Assembly: GCA_004000515.1 (NCBI GenBank)
Contig: CP034537.1
Location: 2,418,001-2,482,000 of the forward strand
Source of the DNA: Pseudomonas poae
GTDB taxonomy: Bacteria > Pseudomonadota > Gammaproteobacteria > Pseudomonadales > Pseudomonadaceae
Reading direction: 5' to 3'
DNA: 64,000 nt
The first letter of the stretch is position 1, and the number at the start of each line of letters is the position of its first letter. Of this stretch, positions 36,017-46,130 are shown one piece after another. Below the pieces are notes generated by a model. It ran no database searches. It worked only from the letters and a program-made list of their open reading frames with translations, and had not been told where the DNA came from. The position numbers and the translations under genes are program-made.

Positions 36017-36353
36017 GCAAGCGACGGAGCCGCATCGGCTAAATTTAGCCCGTCAGATGCAAGATCCTCTTCCTCTAAGCCGATGCTAAAAGGCTTGATC
36101 GCGCTAACCTGAGGTGCATCGCAGCCAGACAAGGGGCGCGCGCGAGGTCACCTGAGATAAGCCAGCAATTTTTTGTTGTGTTACACGCACGAAGGTAGCT
36201 AAGGCAAAAAATCTTTGCCTTAGCTTCATGCCGAATCTACTCAATAAACGCGGCCAGCGAATCCGACAACGGGGCTGGCGGCGTCGCCCAGTTTAAACGC
36301 TCGTCACGGTCAGCCACTTTCATCTACTGGCGCTCATCGTTGAAACTATCGAT
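36017..36353. other. Intergenic region
   Basis: No gene seen. Contains the perfect inverted repeat at 36197-36225, listed separately. The sequence becomes visibly AT-richer from here into the copper-chaperone genes. Confidence 0.4.
36197..36225. repeat. Perfect 12-base inverted repeat (AGCTAAGGCAAA / TTTGCCTTAGCT)
   Basis: Twelve-base arms around a 5-base loop (AAATC) between convergent genes (35630 rightward, 36354 leftward). No T-tract follows on either strand, so a terminator is possible but not typical; a protein-binding palindrome or a junction repeat are alternatives. Confidence 0.6.
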
Positions 36354-36837
36354 TCATTTTGCGTCATCAGCCATATTTAAAGCTCGCGCGGTGGCCTCAA
36401 CCTTGATCGATTCCTTCTCGCCCTTGGCGTTCTCTACCGTAAGATTCACAAGCACCTGGTCACCTTCTTTTACCTGTTTCATCAGGTCGATAAGCATAAT
36501 GTGATAGCTGTGGGGATCCAGGATGACTGCTTTGCCAGCAGGCAAGGCGACGAACTCTACTGGTTGCATGCGCATCACGTCGTTCTTGATTGTCGACTGG
36601 TGAACTTGCACGATTTTCGCCACCGGTGACTGGGCACTGAGCAGCTTGCTGTCGCTGCTTGCAGTTATCGTCATGAACGCACCAGTCGCTTGTTGTCCTG
36701 GCACTGTCGCGCGAACCCATGCGCCCTCTATCTGCGTTTGGGCTGAAACCTGGAAAGCCAGCCCTAGTAGAGAAAAATCCAAGTACGATCTGTTTAATGT
36801 GTTGATTTATATTGGTAAAATTTGGACCTGAATACAT
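36354..36837 (-). CDS. PCu(A)C copper chaperone, apparent 1-base gain at ~36776
   Basis: About 160 residues after repair. Copper-binding Met/His set of the PCuAC family: VQVHQSTIKNDVMRMQPVEF then DPHSYHIMLIDL. Read as given, the signal peptide is lost. Removing one T from the TTTTT run at ~36774-36778 joins ATG 36837 to a typical export signal (IKQIVLGFSLLGLAFQVSAQ). The ATG overlaps the SCO stop. It delivers Cu(I) to cytochrome oxidase, usually with SCO, its upstream neighbour here. Confidence 0.85.
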
Positions 36838-37442
36838 TAGCAAATCTCCATGAGTGTAATCAGATCTTCTGCACATTGTTGTGCCGAAAGTGCTTGAGAA
36901 AATCCAAGGCGTAGCGTTCCTTGGTAGTCATACACATAGCTCGTCGATGAATGAGTAAGTGTATATGTTGACCCAATCGGTACTTTCTCGTAAAACACGC
37001 CAAACTCTTTGGCTGTAGCCGCTGTTTCTTCTAGCGTTCCGTAAAGAGCGATAAATGACGGATCAAAAGTTTTTACATAGGCGTCTAGGACGGCTGGTGA
37101 ATCCCGCTCGGGATCGAGCGTAATAAAGATAACCTGAAGAAAGTAGCCGTCCTTATCCATCATTTTTTTGATTTTAACTGCACGAGCCAAGGCGGTGGGG
37201 CAGACTGCCGGACATTGAGTGAATCCAAAAAAAATCATGGGCATCACGCCTCTATAGCTTGAAAGCGTTCTTACCTCGCCGTCGGTGTCTTTTAGCCGGA
37301 ATGTGCGCCCAAGAATTTTATTGCTTAAGTCTTTGCCGTATTTGTACGATAGCTCACCTCGGGTATCGCATCCTGCCAGCATGCCGATACCTAGAAGTCC
37401 CATACCTGAAATCACCTTACGGCGAGTCAACAAAACGCTCAT
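36837..37442 (-). CDS. SCO1/SenC-family copper/thiol protein (lipoprotein)
   Basis: 201 residues. Lipoprotein signal with lipobox LAGC (Cys25). Thioredoxin-like fold with FFGFTQCPAVCPTAL (Cys77, Cys81) and the partner His in TLTHSS (~163). It matures the CuA site of cytochrome oxidase in the periplasm. The stop overlaps the PCuAC start (TAATG), so the two form one copper-delivery operon. AT-rich relative to its surroundings, which may mean separate acquisition. Confidence 0.9.
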   Translation of the reverse strand: MSVLLTRRKVISGMGLLGIGMLAGCDTRGELSYKYGKDLSNKILGRTFRLKDTDGEVRTLSSYRGVMPMIFFGFTQCPAVCPTALARAVKIKKMMDKDGYFLQVIFITLDPERDSPAVLDAYVKTFDPSFIALYGTLEETAATAKEFGVFYEKVPIGSTYTLTHSSTSYVYDYQGTLRLGFSQALSAQQCAEDLITLMEIC

Positions 37443-37809
37443 TGATTCAAGCCTCTTTATACGAAAAAACCAAAAATTGGATTAGCAAGTCTTCTTTGAA
37501 TTATTACTTCATACATTGTTCATGTGCTGCCGATGGATAAATACATCGGTTCAGGTCGAGCTGATCACTAGTGCGATTGAATTGAGGGTGTTGTCTCTAA
37601 TGCTTTTGACGGCGCCTCAACTGTAAAACGTGGTTCGTCTAACTAGGCGTTCGCGAAAAGAAGATTTAAGTTCCCCGGCCACCCAACTAGAATGACTGCT
37701 GGAAATCAGCCCGAACTACCAAGTTCTTTAGCCCCGTAATGGCGTTCAGTCTTACTAGCAAGGTGCCTGGGGTAACTAGTCAGAGAGTCTGTAGGTAGAT
37801 AAATCAGGA
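37443..37809. other. Intergenic region upstream of the SCO operon
   Basis: AT-rich at the SCO side and presumably holding its promoter. No gene, clear palindrome or RNA recognised. Confidence 0.4.
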
Positions 37810-38550
37810 CTACGCGTTTACGCCCCCGTCCACGCTTAACCCGGTGCCGGTGATGTGTTTAGCGCTTGGGCTTGCGATGAACGCGACCGCCACTGCGACA
37901 TCCTTCCCAGTACCGTATCGGCCTAATGCTGAATGAGCCCTCATCGCATCGGCACCATCACCATCGGCTGGGTTCATATCAGTGTCCGTAGGTCCAGGAT
38001 GCACAGTATTAACGGTGATGCCACGCGGTCCTAGCTCACGAGCAAGTCCTCGTGTAAAGGAAAGTAGGGAGGACTTGGACATGGAATAGACTGTGACCGA
38101 TTCGAAGGCCACACGCTCCGCCAGACAGGAACCGATATTGATGATTCTTCCGCCCTCTCCAAGATAGGTAATGGCTGCTTGAGAAGCCAAGATCACTGCT
38201 CTAATGTTTACGGCGATGATCTGGTCTATCTGATCCAGCGGCATTGTCTCTAGCGGGCAAATAAAAGCGACGCCCGCATTGTTTACTAGTATGTCCAACC
38301 CTCCTAAAAGCCTAGCTGCCTCATGTACAGAACGGGTAGCTGCTTGGGGATCCGCACTATCGGCCTGGATACGGAAGGCTTTAACACCCAATCCCTCAAT
38401 TTCTCTGGCCAGTTCCTCCGCCGCATCCCCAGAGCGAACATAGCTGAAAGCAATATCAGCTCCTTTTTCTGCCAACTCGATAGCGATAGCTGCGCCAATA
38501 CCACGTGCAGCGCCAGTGATGAATGCACGTTTGCCTGAAAGTTCTTTCAT
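37810..38550 (-). CDS. SDR-family oxidoreductase
   Basis: 246 residues from ATG 38550 (13 further upstream codons are possible but add no motif). Classical SDR: cofactor motif TGAARGIGAAIA, NNAG (LVNNAGVAF), catalytic Ser...Tyr-x-x-x-Lys as VTVYSMSKSSLL, and C-terminal SVDGGVNA. The NADP(H)-type reaction and substrate are not identifiable. It is transcribed leftwards next to a GlxA-type regulator that may control it. Confidence 0.9.
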   Translation of the reverse strand: MKELSGKRAFITGAARGIGAAIAIELAEKGADIAFSYVRSGDAAEELAREIEGLGVKAFRIQADSADPQAATRSVHEAARLLGGLDILVNNAGVAFICPLETMPLDQIDQIIAVNIRAVILASQAAITYLGEGGRIINIGSCLAERVAFESVTVYSMSKSSLLSFTRGLARELGPRGITVNTVHPGPTDTDMNPADGDGADAMRAHSALGRYGTGKDVAVAVAFIASPSAKHITGTGLSVDGGVNA

Positions 38551-38814
38551 GACTGTCCCATTAGTAGATTTGAGATTTACCGCGACCATTCGGGGTCACT
38601 AAACCCAGAAGCTGAAGCTTAAGCGTCACTAGCGCTTTGCAAAACGACTTAGTCCCCTCGATTTACGCCATACGGTTTAGTCGAACTTGTTTCCCCTTCC
38701 GAAATTAGAATCTACTGATGAGGCGGCTTTAAGAGGAATAGACTTTCGGTACAGCGCTCAAATACGCCGTTGCAACGGGGATTGCGCCGAGCGCAATGAA
38801 CCCTGAGCGGGCAG

Positions 38815-39803
38815 TTAAGACACTTCAGCCTCAACCGTAACCTCATAAGCGCTAACACCCTGATGTGCGGCCAGCCGTCTGATGCTTTGAGGAGGGTGCC
38901 CGATAACTCTGATGAAGGCTCTGCGCATCCGCTCCGGATCCTTGAAGCCAACCGAGTGTGCTATCAGTTCGATCGGTTCCGCCCCACGTTCAACGCGCAG
39001 CCTCGCGACCTCGACACGCAAACGCTCCACAGCTTTAGCGGGTGTTTCCCCGTTTCCAGCAGAAAGGCTCGACCAAATTGGCGCAAGCTGAGGCAAGCAA
39101 TTGATGCCAAATGCTCTGTTGATAGCTGTTCGTTTAGATGCTCTCGCATGTAGGAAAGCACCTCCCTCATGCGATCCGTCGTCGGCTCCATATCGGCCAT
39201 GGCCGAAAATTGTGACTGCCCTCCTGGCCGACGGTGGTACACGACCATGGCGCGGGCGACCTCATGGGAAACAGCATTTCCCAGATCTTCCTCAATCATG
39301 GCCAGCGCCAGATCGATTCCCGCAGAGATGCCAGCAGACGTCCAGATGCCACCATCCTTCGTAAATATATGATTGGGCTGTACCCGCACCTTCGGAAAAT
39401 TGCGTTGCAGTCGCGCGGTCTGCCTCCAGTGTGTAGTAGCCCTGCGACCGTCTAACAGGCCCGCCGAAGCCAATAGAAAAGCCCCGGTGCAAACACTCGC
39501 AACTCGCCTAGTACCTTTCGCGGCCGCATTAGCGAGGTGGTCCGACACCATGGGGAGGTCATAGGGTTTGGAAAAAGCCTTACCGCCGACCACTATCAAC
39601 GTATCGTACGGGCTTGATCTGATCTTCTGACTCCTTACTTCTAGACCAGACGAACTCATCACAGGACCGCCCGACAACGAAACCACCGAACAGCAGTAGG
39701 GATCTGGTACCCCAATCTCTTTAGCGATCTCAAAGGCCGCCAGCGGACCGCTGAGATCCAGAATCTGAAACTCGGGAAAGACCAGGAAAGCGATGTCACG
39801 CAT
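38815..39803 (-). CDS. GlxA-family AraC-type regulator, apparent 1-base loss at ~39054
   Basis: 329 residues after repair. The DJ-1-like domain has VASVCTGAFLLASAGLLDG and TTHWRQTARL. The AraC HTH begins ACLSLRQFGRAFLLETG, where the frame breaks: the GGGG run at ~39051-39054 needs one more G to continue into ETPAKAVERLRVEVARLRVE and GFKDPERMRRAFIRVIGHPP. Without repair the second HTH is lost. It is divergent from the efflux genes at 40159 and may regulate them. Confidence 0.87.
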
Positions 39804-40108
39804 GGAATTACCTTCTTAAAAAATCATAGATCCTGCTCGGAATTACTGTTCCCCGCCAGCGTCCTATTGGCCGATTTTCGTAACGCTGGCCCCAAATCAT
39901 CCTCTAAAAATTTTATGGCGAAAGAGCAAAAAACCCTCAAAAAACGTCATCGTTTTTGTTCGCCTCTCAGTCCCGCTTCGCTATCAGCCTTCCTGTTTGT
40001 GACACCTGCTCCTAATGCAACCCGACGACCAAAAAGGAGGGAACTAAGTCCTTTCTCCCGCCATAAGTGACGTAGAGAATGCTCCAGTTTCTCAACAGGA
40101 GAGTCGTC
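39804..40108. other. Divergent promoter region between GlxA regulator and efflux genes
   Basis: Holds GCCAGCGT (39856-39863) and ACGCTGGC (39882-39889), an 8-base inverted repeat around CCTATTGGCCGATTTTCGTA near the regulator start; a plausible operator for it. No gene seen, and the centre is AT-rich. Confidence 0.45.
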
Positions 40109-40162
40109 ATGGTTGTAAGGGCAGACAGCTTGAACCGTCTTGACTGGAGGCGGACACAATGA
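40109..40162 (+). CDS. 17-codon leader ORF overlapping the MFS start
   Basis: ATG 40109 has CAGGAGAG upstream and encodes a 17-residue peptide (MVVRADSLNRLDWRRTQ) whose TGA overlaps the MFS ATG (ATGA). The MFS gene also has its own GGAGG. This geometry fits translational coupling or a leader peptide that tunes expression. It could also be chance. Confidence 0.4.
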   Translation: MVVRADSLNRLDWRRTQ

Positions 40163-41432
40163 GCACATCAAAATTGTCGGAAGACATTTCAGCGTTAGAA
40201 AAGTCATCAAGCCCGTCGAATGTGGCTGTGCTGGCAATAGCCCAGGGTTTGTTCACGGCAGCCATCGCAATCGATCTCACGTTGACCGGTTTGACGGGAT
40301 ATCAGCTCGCACCCGATAAATCGCTTGCGACTCTGCCCTTGCACTCATCACCGTAGCAGGCGCGATTGCGACATATTTCGCCTCTACTCTGATGCAGAAA
40401 ATAGGTAGGCGGCGTGGATTTGTACTAGGTGCCCTCACCGGCGCGATAGGCGGATTGATTTCCGTATGGGCAGTTTTCTTAAACTCTTTCTGGCTGTTTT
40501 GCATGGGGACAGCCGCCGTAGGTATTTTTCAAGCGTTTGCCCAGTATTACCGATTGGCTGCGACAGATTCGGAACCTGACAATCGCAAAGCGCGCGCGAT
40601 CTCGTTGGTGCTTGCGGGCGGAGTGATCGCCGCTTTTCTTGGGCCTTTGTTGGCGAGTTGGAGCACAGATTTGTTCCCAGTCCTATTCGCCGGCTCGTAC
40701 TTGATGGTATGCCTGCTGGGCCTTGCCTCCGCAGCATTACTTTGGCTGGGTTACCAAGATGCACTTCCAGAACCATTGGAACTGCATGACCACGAACAGC
40801 CGCCACGCAAATTACTCACAATATTCAAGCAACCTATTTCACTAGCGGCACTCTCGAATAACGTTATTGGCGGCGTGGTGATGATGTTCATCATGACCGC
40901 GACACCGCTGGCTGCTGTCGCCAGCAATCACTCCATAAATGATGGCGCCAGCATTATTCAATGGCATTTAGTGGGTATGTACGCGCCGTCACTATTCGCT
41001 GGGCGCCTGATTGCCCTATTCGGATTGCCTCCGATTTTATTCCTGGGAATGGCACTAAGTGCAGCTTGCGGATTGATTGCACAGTTTTCGGACAGCTTGA
41101 CCGCGTTCTATATCGCGCTTCTTTTTTTAGGCGTCGGGTGGAATTTTATGTTTGTTGGTGGCACAACCTTATTGACTTCCTCCTACCACCCCTCCGAAAA
41201 GGCCAGGGTGCAGGGAGTGGCAGAGTTTATTCAATATACATTCACTGCATTTTCCACTTTGGCCGCCGGCCCCATATTGCAATTACTTGGCTGGAAGGGC
41301 ATGAATAATATTGTTTTTCCGCTAATCGCGGTATCCGCGGTTATTACCTTAAGGTGGATGCGTGCCGACCGCAGAACAAAAATCGCCAATGGCGAACGCG
41401 TTCTAGACAATGAAAACAGGTCGATGACGTGA
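40159..41432 (+). CDS. MFS transporter, apparent 1-base loss at ~40341
   Basis: 424 residues after repair, about 12 membrane segments. N-terminal AQGLFTAAIAIDLTLTGLTG; one T is missing in CCCTTG at ~40341, so the frame runs ATLPFALITVAGAIATYF after repair. The loop MQKIGRRRGFVLGALTGAIG is the conserved cytoplasmic 2-3 loop signature. It exports or imports a small solute across the inner membrane. It precedes the RND operon by 163 bases on the same strand. Confidence 0.87.
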
Positions 41433-41595
41433 TTTTTCACGCATGCCGTGCACTGTAAAAAAAGTCGCGGTGTTGCTGGAGAAACAAAAACCTTGGCTTC
41501 CAAGAAGCGCCATTTCATATTTCATGCGAATTAGCCATCGGAAGTTGGCATTCACACAACAGTCAAGCTAGAACAGGAATAACTTCGGAGTAATT

Positions 41596-42770
41596 ATGAG
41601 CGCTAATTCCAAACCCCGCATTAGGCTGGCACTTTATTCGGCAGGCATGCTTTGTATTTCCGGAGTCATTGCCTTTAGTGTGGTCGATAGCTCAGAGAAA
41701 GCTGTAGCACAGGAAGGCCCGCTCCCAATCCAAGAGGTAGATGTCGCGGTCGTTAAAAGAGAAACCGTTACCGACTGGCAAATCTATTCTGGCCGATTAG
41801 CAGCGGTGGAAAAAGTTGAGGTTAGGCCGCTGGTGGCAGGAACCATAACGGACGTCAACATACATGACGGCCAATTGGTTAAAAAAGGGGACACTCTGTT
41901 CGTCATCGATCCACGACCTTACCAAGCACAAGTCGAACGAGCTAAGGGGCAGGTTGCAGCAGCTCAGGCTCGCGCCGCGTACACGAAAAGCGACTGGGAG
42001 AGGGCACAGCGCCTAATTGCCGAAAATGCAATAGCGAAACGTGACTACGATGAAAAAAACAACGCAGCATTGGAGGCCAGTGCCAATCTTAAGACTGCTG
42101 AAGCGGCGCTGGATGCCGCTAAAATTGATCTCGGCCATACCCAGATTACAGCTCCAATTTCTGGTCGCGTATCGCGGGCAGAAATAACACTTGAAACATC
42201 GTAAACGCCGGAGCAGGCGCGGCGCCTTTAACGATGCTTGTCTCTGTGAACCCCATTTATGCAGAGTTCAACGCTGATGAGCAGACTTATCTTAAGTACA
42301 TCAACAGACTCGGCAATAAGGCTACTGTTCCGGTTGATCTAGGGCTTGCAGATGAGACAGGGTATTCGCGCCGGGGAGTCATCCAATCCGTAGACAATGA
42401 ACTCGACACTACCTCAGGCACTATCCGCATGCGTGCACGGTTTGACAACGCTGATGGCACCATGGTCCCGGGGCTATATGCGCGTGTAAAAGTGGGCGGC
42501 AGTGAGCCATACGCGGCCCTCCTTATTGATGATGCGGCAATTGGCACCGATCAAGATAAGCGATTTGTCTTGGTCGTGGGAAAGGATGACCATATTGTTT
42601 ATCGCCCGGTAGCGCTGGGAAATCTACAAGGCAATGATCGCATTATCACGTCCGGACTCGAAGAGGGCGAACGGGTGGTGGTAGGCGGTATTCAGCGAGT
42701 CCGCCCAGGGGAGCAGGTTCTAGGAAAGATAATTCCCCAAAGTGACGCTCAGGCTAGAAACGCTCACTGA
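41596..42770 (+). CDS. RND periplasmic adaptor (MexE-like), apparent 1-base loss at ~42193
   Basis: 391 residues after repair. N-terminal hydrophobic export/anchor segment (YSAGMLCISGVIAFSVVDS). Lipoyl/biotinyl-like halves VRPLVAGTITDVNIHDGQLV and HTQITAPISGRVSRAEITL, joined by a helical hairpin. At ~42193 CTTGAAAC needs another G (CTTGGAAAC) to continue GNIVNAGAGAAPLTMLVSV. The adaptor links the RND pump to the outer-membrane channel. GGAG precedes the ATG. Confidence 0.9.
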
Positions 42771-42795
42771 CCCACGACAGCACTAACTAAAATTC

Positions 42796-42840
42796 ACCAA
42801 TAAACAATGAATGCCCCTCAGGCACTTAGGATTTATTGGT
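42796..42840. repeat. Nested hairpin between adaptor and RND genes
   Basis: Outer arms ACCAATAAA / TTTATTGGT enclose a second stem TGCC / GGCA. It lies in the 176-base gap before the RND gene and could be an RNA stabiliser or attenuator that sets adaptor-to-pump ratio. Confidence 0.45.
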
Positions 42841-42946
42841 CCGTGCATTGATTATAAAACAGAGTGCATCCTTAAGCGTCCTGTTGTCTTTTTTAACCCT
42901 CAAGCAGCGCTGAGAGAAAGTAGCCGCCTCACTTAAAGAGTCATTA

Positions 42947-45900
42947 ATGAACATATCAAAGTTCTTCATTGATCGTCCGATCTTTGCGGGCGTACTATCC
43001 GTGGTGATCCTGCTTGCAGGGTTGATAGCAATATTTAAACTGCCGATTTCTGAGTATCCAGAGGTCGTTCCGCCCTCGGTCACAATCAGCGCACAGTATC
43101 CTGGAGCGAACCCAAAAGTCATTGCCGAGACAGTTGCTGCGCCGCTTGAGGAAAAAATCAACGGCGTTGAGAATATGCTGTACATGCAGTCTCAAGCGAA
43201 CAGTGACGGTAACCTGACCATCACTGTAACTTTCGCATTAGGAACTGACCCGGACTTGGCTACCCAGTTGGTACAGAATCGAGTCAATCAAGCATTGCCA
43301 CGACTGCCCGAAGATGTACAACGATTGGGTGTTACTACGCTCAAAAGCTCTTCTTCATTAGTTCTTTTTCTGCACCTCGTGTCGCCGAATGATCGGTACG
43401 ACACAACGTATTTGAGAAACTACGGCCTACGGAACGTCAAAACGCGCTTTGAGCGGATACCTGGCGTTGGCCGTGTCGATATGTGGGGGCAGGTGACTAC
43501 GCAATGCGTGTGTGGCTTGATCCGCAGAAGGTAGCACAGCGTAATCTCACCGCCTCGGAGATTGTCACTTCCATTCAAGAACAGAATATTCAGGTTGCTG
43601 CGGGTGCCGTTGGTGCTGCGCCCTCTTCGCCGGGTACTGCAGTACAGCTGACAATCAATGCCCAGGGTCGCTTGAAGACCGTCGACGAGTTCCGCGACAT
43701 CGTTCTCAAAACTAGCCCGAATGGCGCAGTTACTCATCTGCGGGATGTTGCCCGAGTCGAACTCTCTGCGGCTGAATACGGATTGCGTGCGCTGCTGGAC
43801 AACAAACCCGCCGTCTCCCTCGCCATCTACCAATTGCCTGGCGCTAACGCGCTGGAGATCTCTGATCAAATCCGCGCTGCACTCAAAGATCTCAGCGCTG
43901 ATTTCCCTCCCGGCCTGGATTACAGGCTTATCTACGACCCCACTCGCTTCGTGAAGTCGAGCATTCAGGCGGTTATAGAAACACTGCTCGAAGCCATCGC
44001 ACTGGTGGTCGTGGTCGTCATTGTGTTCCTCCAATCATGGCGTACAGCGATCATTCCTTTGATCGCTGTACCGGTGTCCATCATCGGTACCTTTGCGCTC
44101 TTGCTGGCCTTCGGCTTCTCGATCAATGCCCTGTCGCTTTTCGGAATGGTGTTAGCCATTGGTATCGTCGTTGACGATGCCATCGTTGTGGTTGAAAACG
44201 TGGAGAGGAACATAGCCAGCGGTCTGACCCCGAGGGACGCCACGTATAAAGCCATGCAAGAGGTCAGCGGCCCCATCATTGCTATCGCACTCACGTTGGT
44301 TGCTGTATTTGTACCGTTGGCATTTATGAGCGGTCTCACGGGCCAGTTCTACAAGCAGTTTGCAATGACCATTGCGATCTCTACGGTGATCTCTGCTTTC
44401 AACTCACTCACGCTCTCTCCAGCCCTCAGCGCACTACTTTTGCGTAGCCACGACGCTAAGCAAGACGCCTTAACGCGGGTGATGAATAAGCTACTGGGCG
44501 GTTTTTTCGAGCATTCAACAAGGTTTTTAATCGTGGCTCGGAGCAATACTCGAAAGGCGTAACAGGCGTCCTTAAGCGCAAGGGCAGCATGCTGGTTGTT
44601 TATGTGGTTCTTCTGGGACTCACGGCGGTTATGGGGAACGTTGTGCCTGCTGGGTTCATTCCCATGCAGGACAAGGAGTACTTGGTCACCATCGCCCAGC
44701 TTCCCAATGGCGCTTCTCTTGACCGTACGGAAGAAGTGATTCGCCAGATGAGCGAAATAGTCATGAAGCAGCCGGGCGCAGCTCACGCAGTCGGCTTCCC
44801 TGGCATGTCCGTTAACGGATTCATGAACAGTTCTAGCGCAGGGATTGTCTTTGTCCCCCTCAAGCCTCTCAGCGAACGTACATCGAAAGATGAGTCCGCC
44901 GCGGCCATCGTCGCATCCCTTAACCAAAAGTTCGCCAGTATCAAAGGAGCCTATGTCGCAGCCTTTCCACCGCCTCCAATACTCGGGCTTGGCACACTGG
45001 GTGGCTTCAAAATGCAGCTGGAAGACCAAGGTAGCCTCGGGTATGAGGAGCTTAACAAGGCCGCTCAAGCATTCATGGCCAAGGCTGCAGTGACCCCGGA
45101 GCTTGGTGGGTCACTGACAAACTATCAGATCAACTTCCCGCAGCTAAACGTCGAGCTAGACCGTGTGAAAGCCAAACAGCTGGGCGTGTCCGTTACCGAT
45201 GTATTCAAGACCATGCAGGTATACCTTGGCTCCTTGTATGTGAATGACTTCAACAGTTTTGGCCGTGTATATCAGGTACGAGTGCAGGCCGACGCACCGT
45301 TTCGTCAGCGAGCAGATGACATCCTTCAGCTGAAAACCAGAAACGACCGTGGAGAAATGGTGCCCCTATCGTCTCTGGTTCGTATCACCCCAACCTACGG
45401 TCCGGACATGGTGGTTCGGTATAACGGCTACACCGCAGCGGATATTAACGGCGGCCCAGCGCCGGGCTATTCGTCTGGCCAGGCCCAAGCAGCAGCAGAG
45501 CGCATTGCAGCCGAGGTGTTGCCTCAAGGCGTAAAATTCGAGTGGACTGAGCTGACTTACCAAAAGGTTTTGGCAGGTAATGCCGGTATGTGGGTCTTCC
45601 CTGTCAGCGTCCTGCTCGTATTCCTCGTACTGGCCGCACTGTACGAAAGCTTGACCCTCCCTTTGGCGGTAATCCTGATCGTTCCCATGAGCATCTTGTG
45701 CGCACTCACGGGGGTGTGGCTCACGCAGGGAGACAACAACATCTTTACCCAGATCGGGTTGATGGTATTGGTCGCATTGGCTTCTAAAAACGCCATCTTG
45801 ATCGTCGAGTTCGCCAGAGAACTAGAGCATGACGGGTACACGCCGCTGACGGCAGCCATTGAAGCGAGCCGCTTGCGTCTCCGACCAATTCTCATGACTT

Positions 45901-46130
45901 CGATCGCCTTCATCATGGGCGTTGTTCCACTGGTGTTTTCCACTGGTGCGGGCTCAGAAATGCGCCAAGCCATGGGGATCTCGGTGTTTTTCGGCATGTT
46001 GGGCGTGACCCTGTTCGGTCTCGCACTGACACCTGTCTTCTACGTGGTCCTGCGTACGCTGGCAGGTGGCAAAGTACACGTGGCTCAAAAAGACGCGCCT
46101 CACCTGACAACGGAAGCATTGGACGCATGA
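42947..46130 (+). CDS. RND efflux pump inner-membrane subunit (MexF-like), two apparent 1-base losses
   Basis: 1061 residues after repair, the size of MexF-type HAE1 pumps. Starts MNISKFFIDRPIFAGVL. The frame breaks at ~43485 (one G short in TGGGGGCA; then GAGDYAMRVWLDPQKVAQ) and at ~44500 (one T short in the six-T run; then RAFNKVFNRGSEQYSKGVTG). Proton-relay helix region MVLAIGIVVDDAIVVVENVE contains the paired Asp. It pumps drugs from the periplasm/inner leaflet with the adaptor before it and the OMF after it. Confidence 0.92.
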
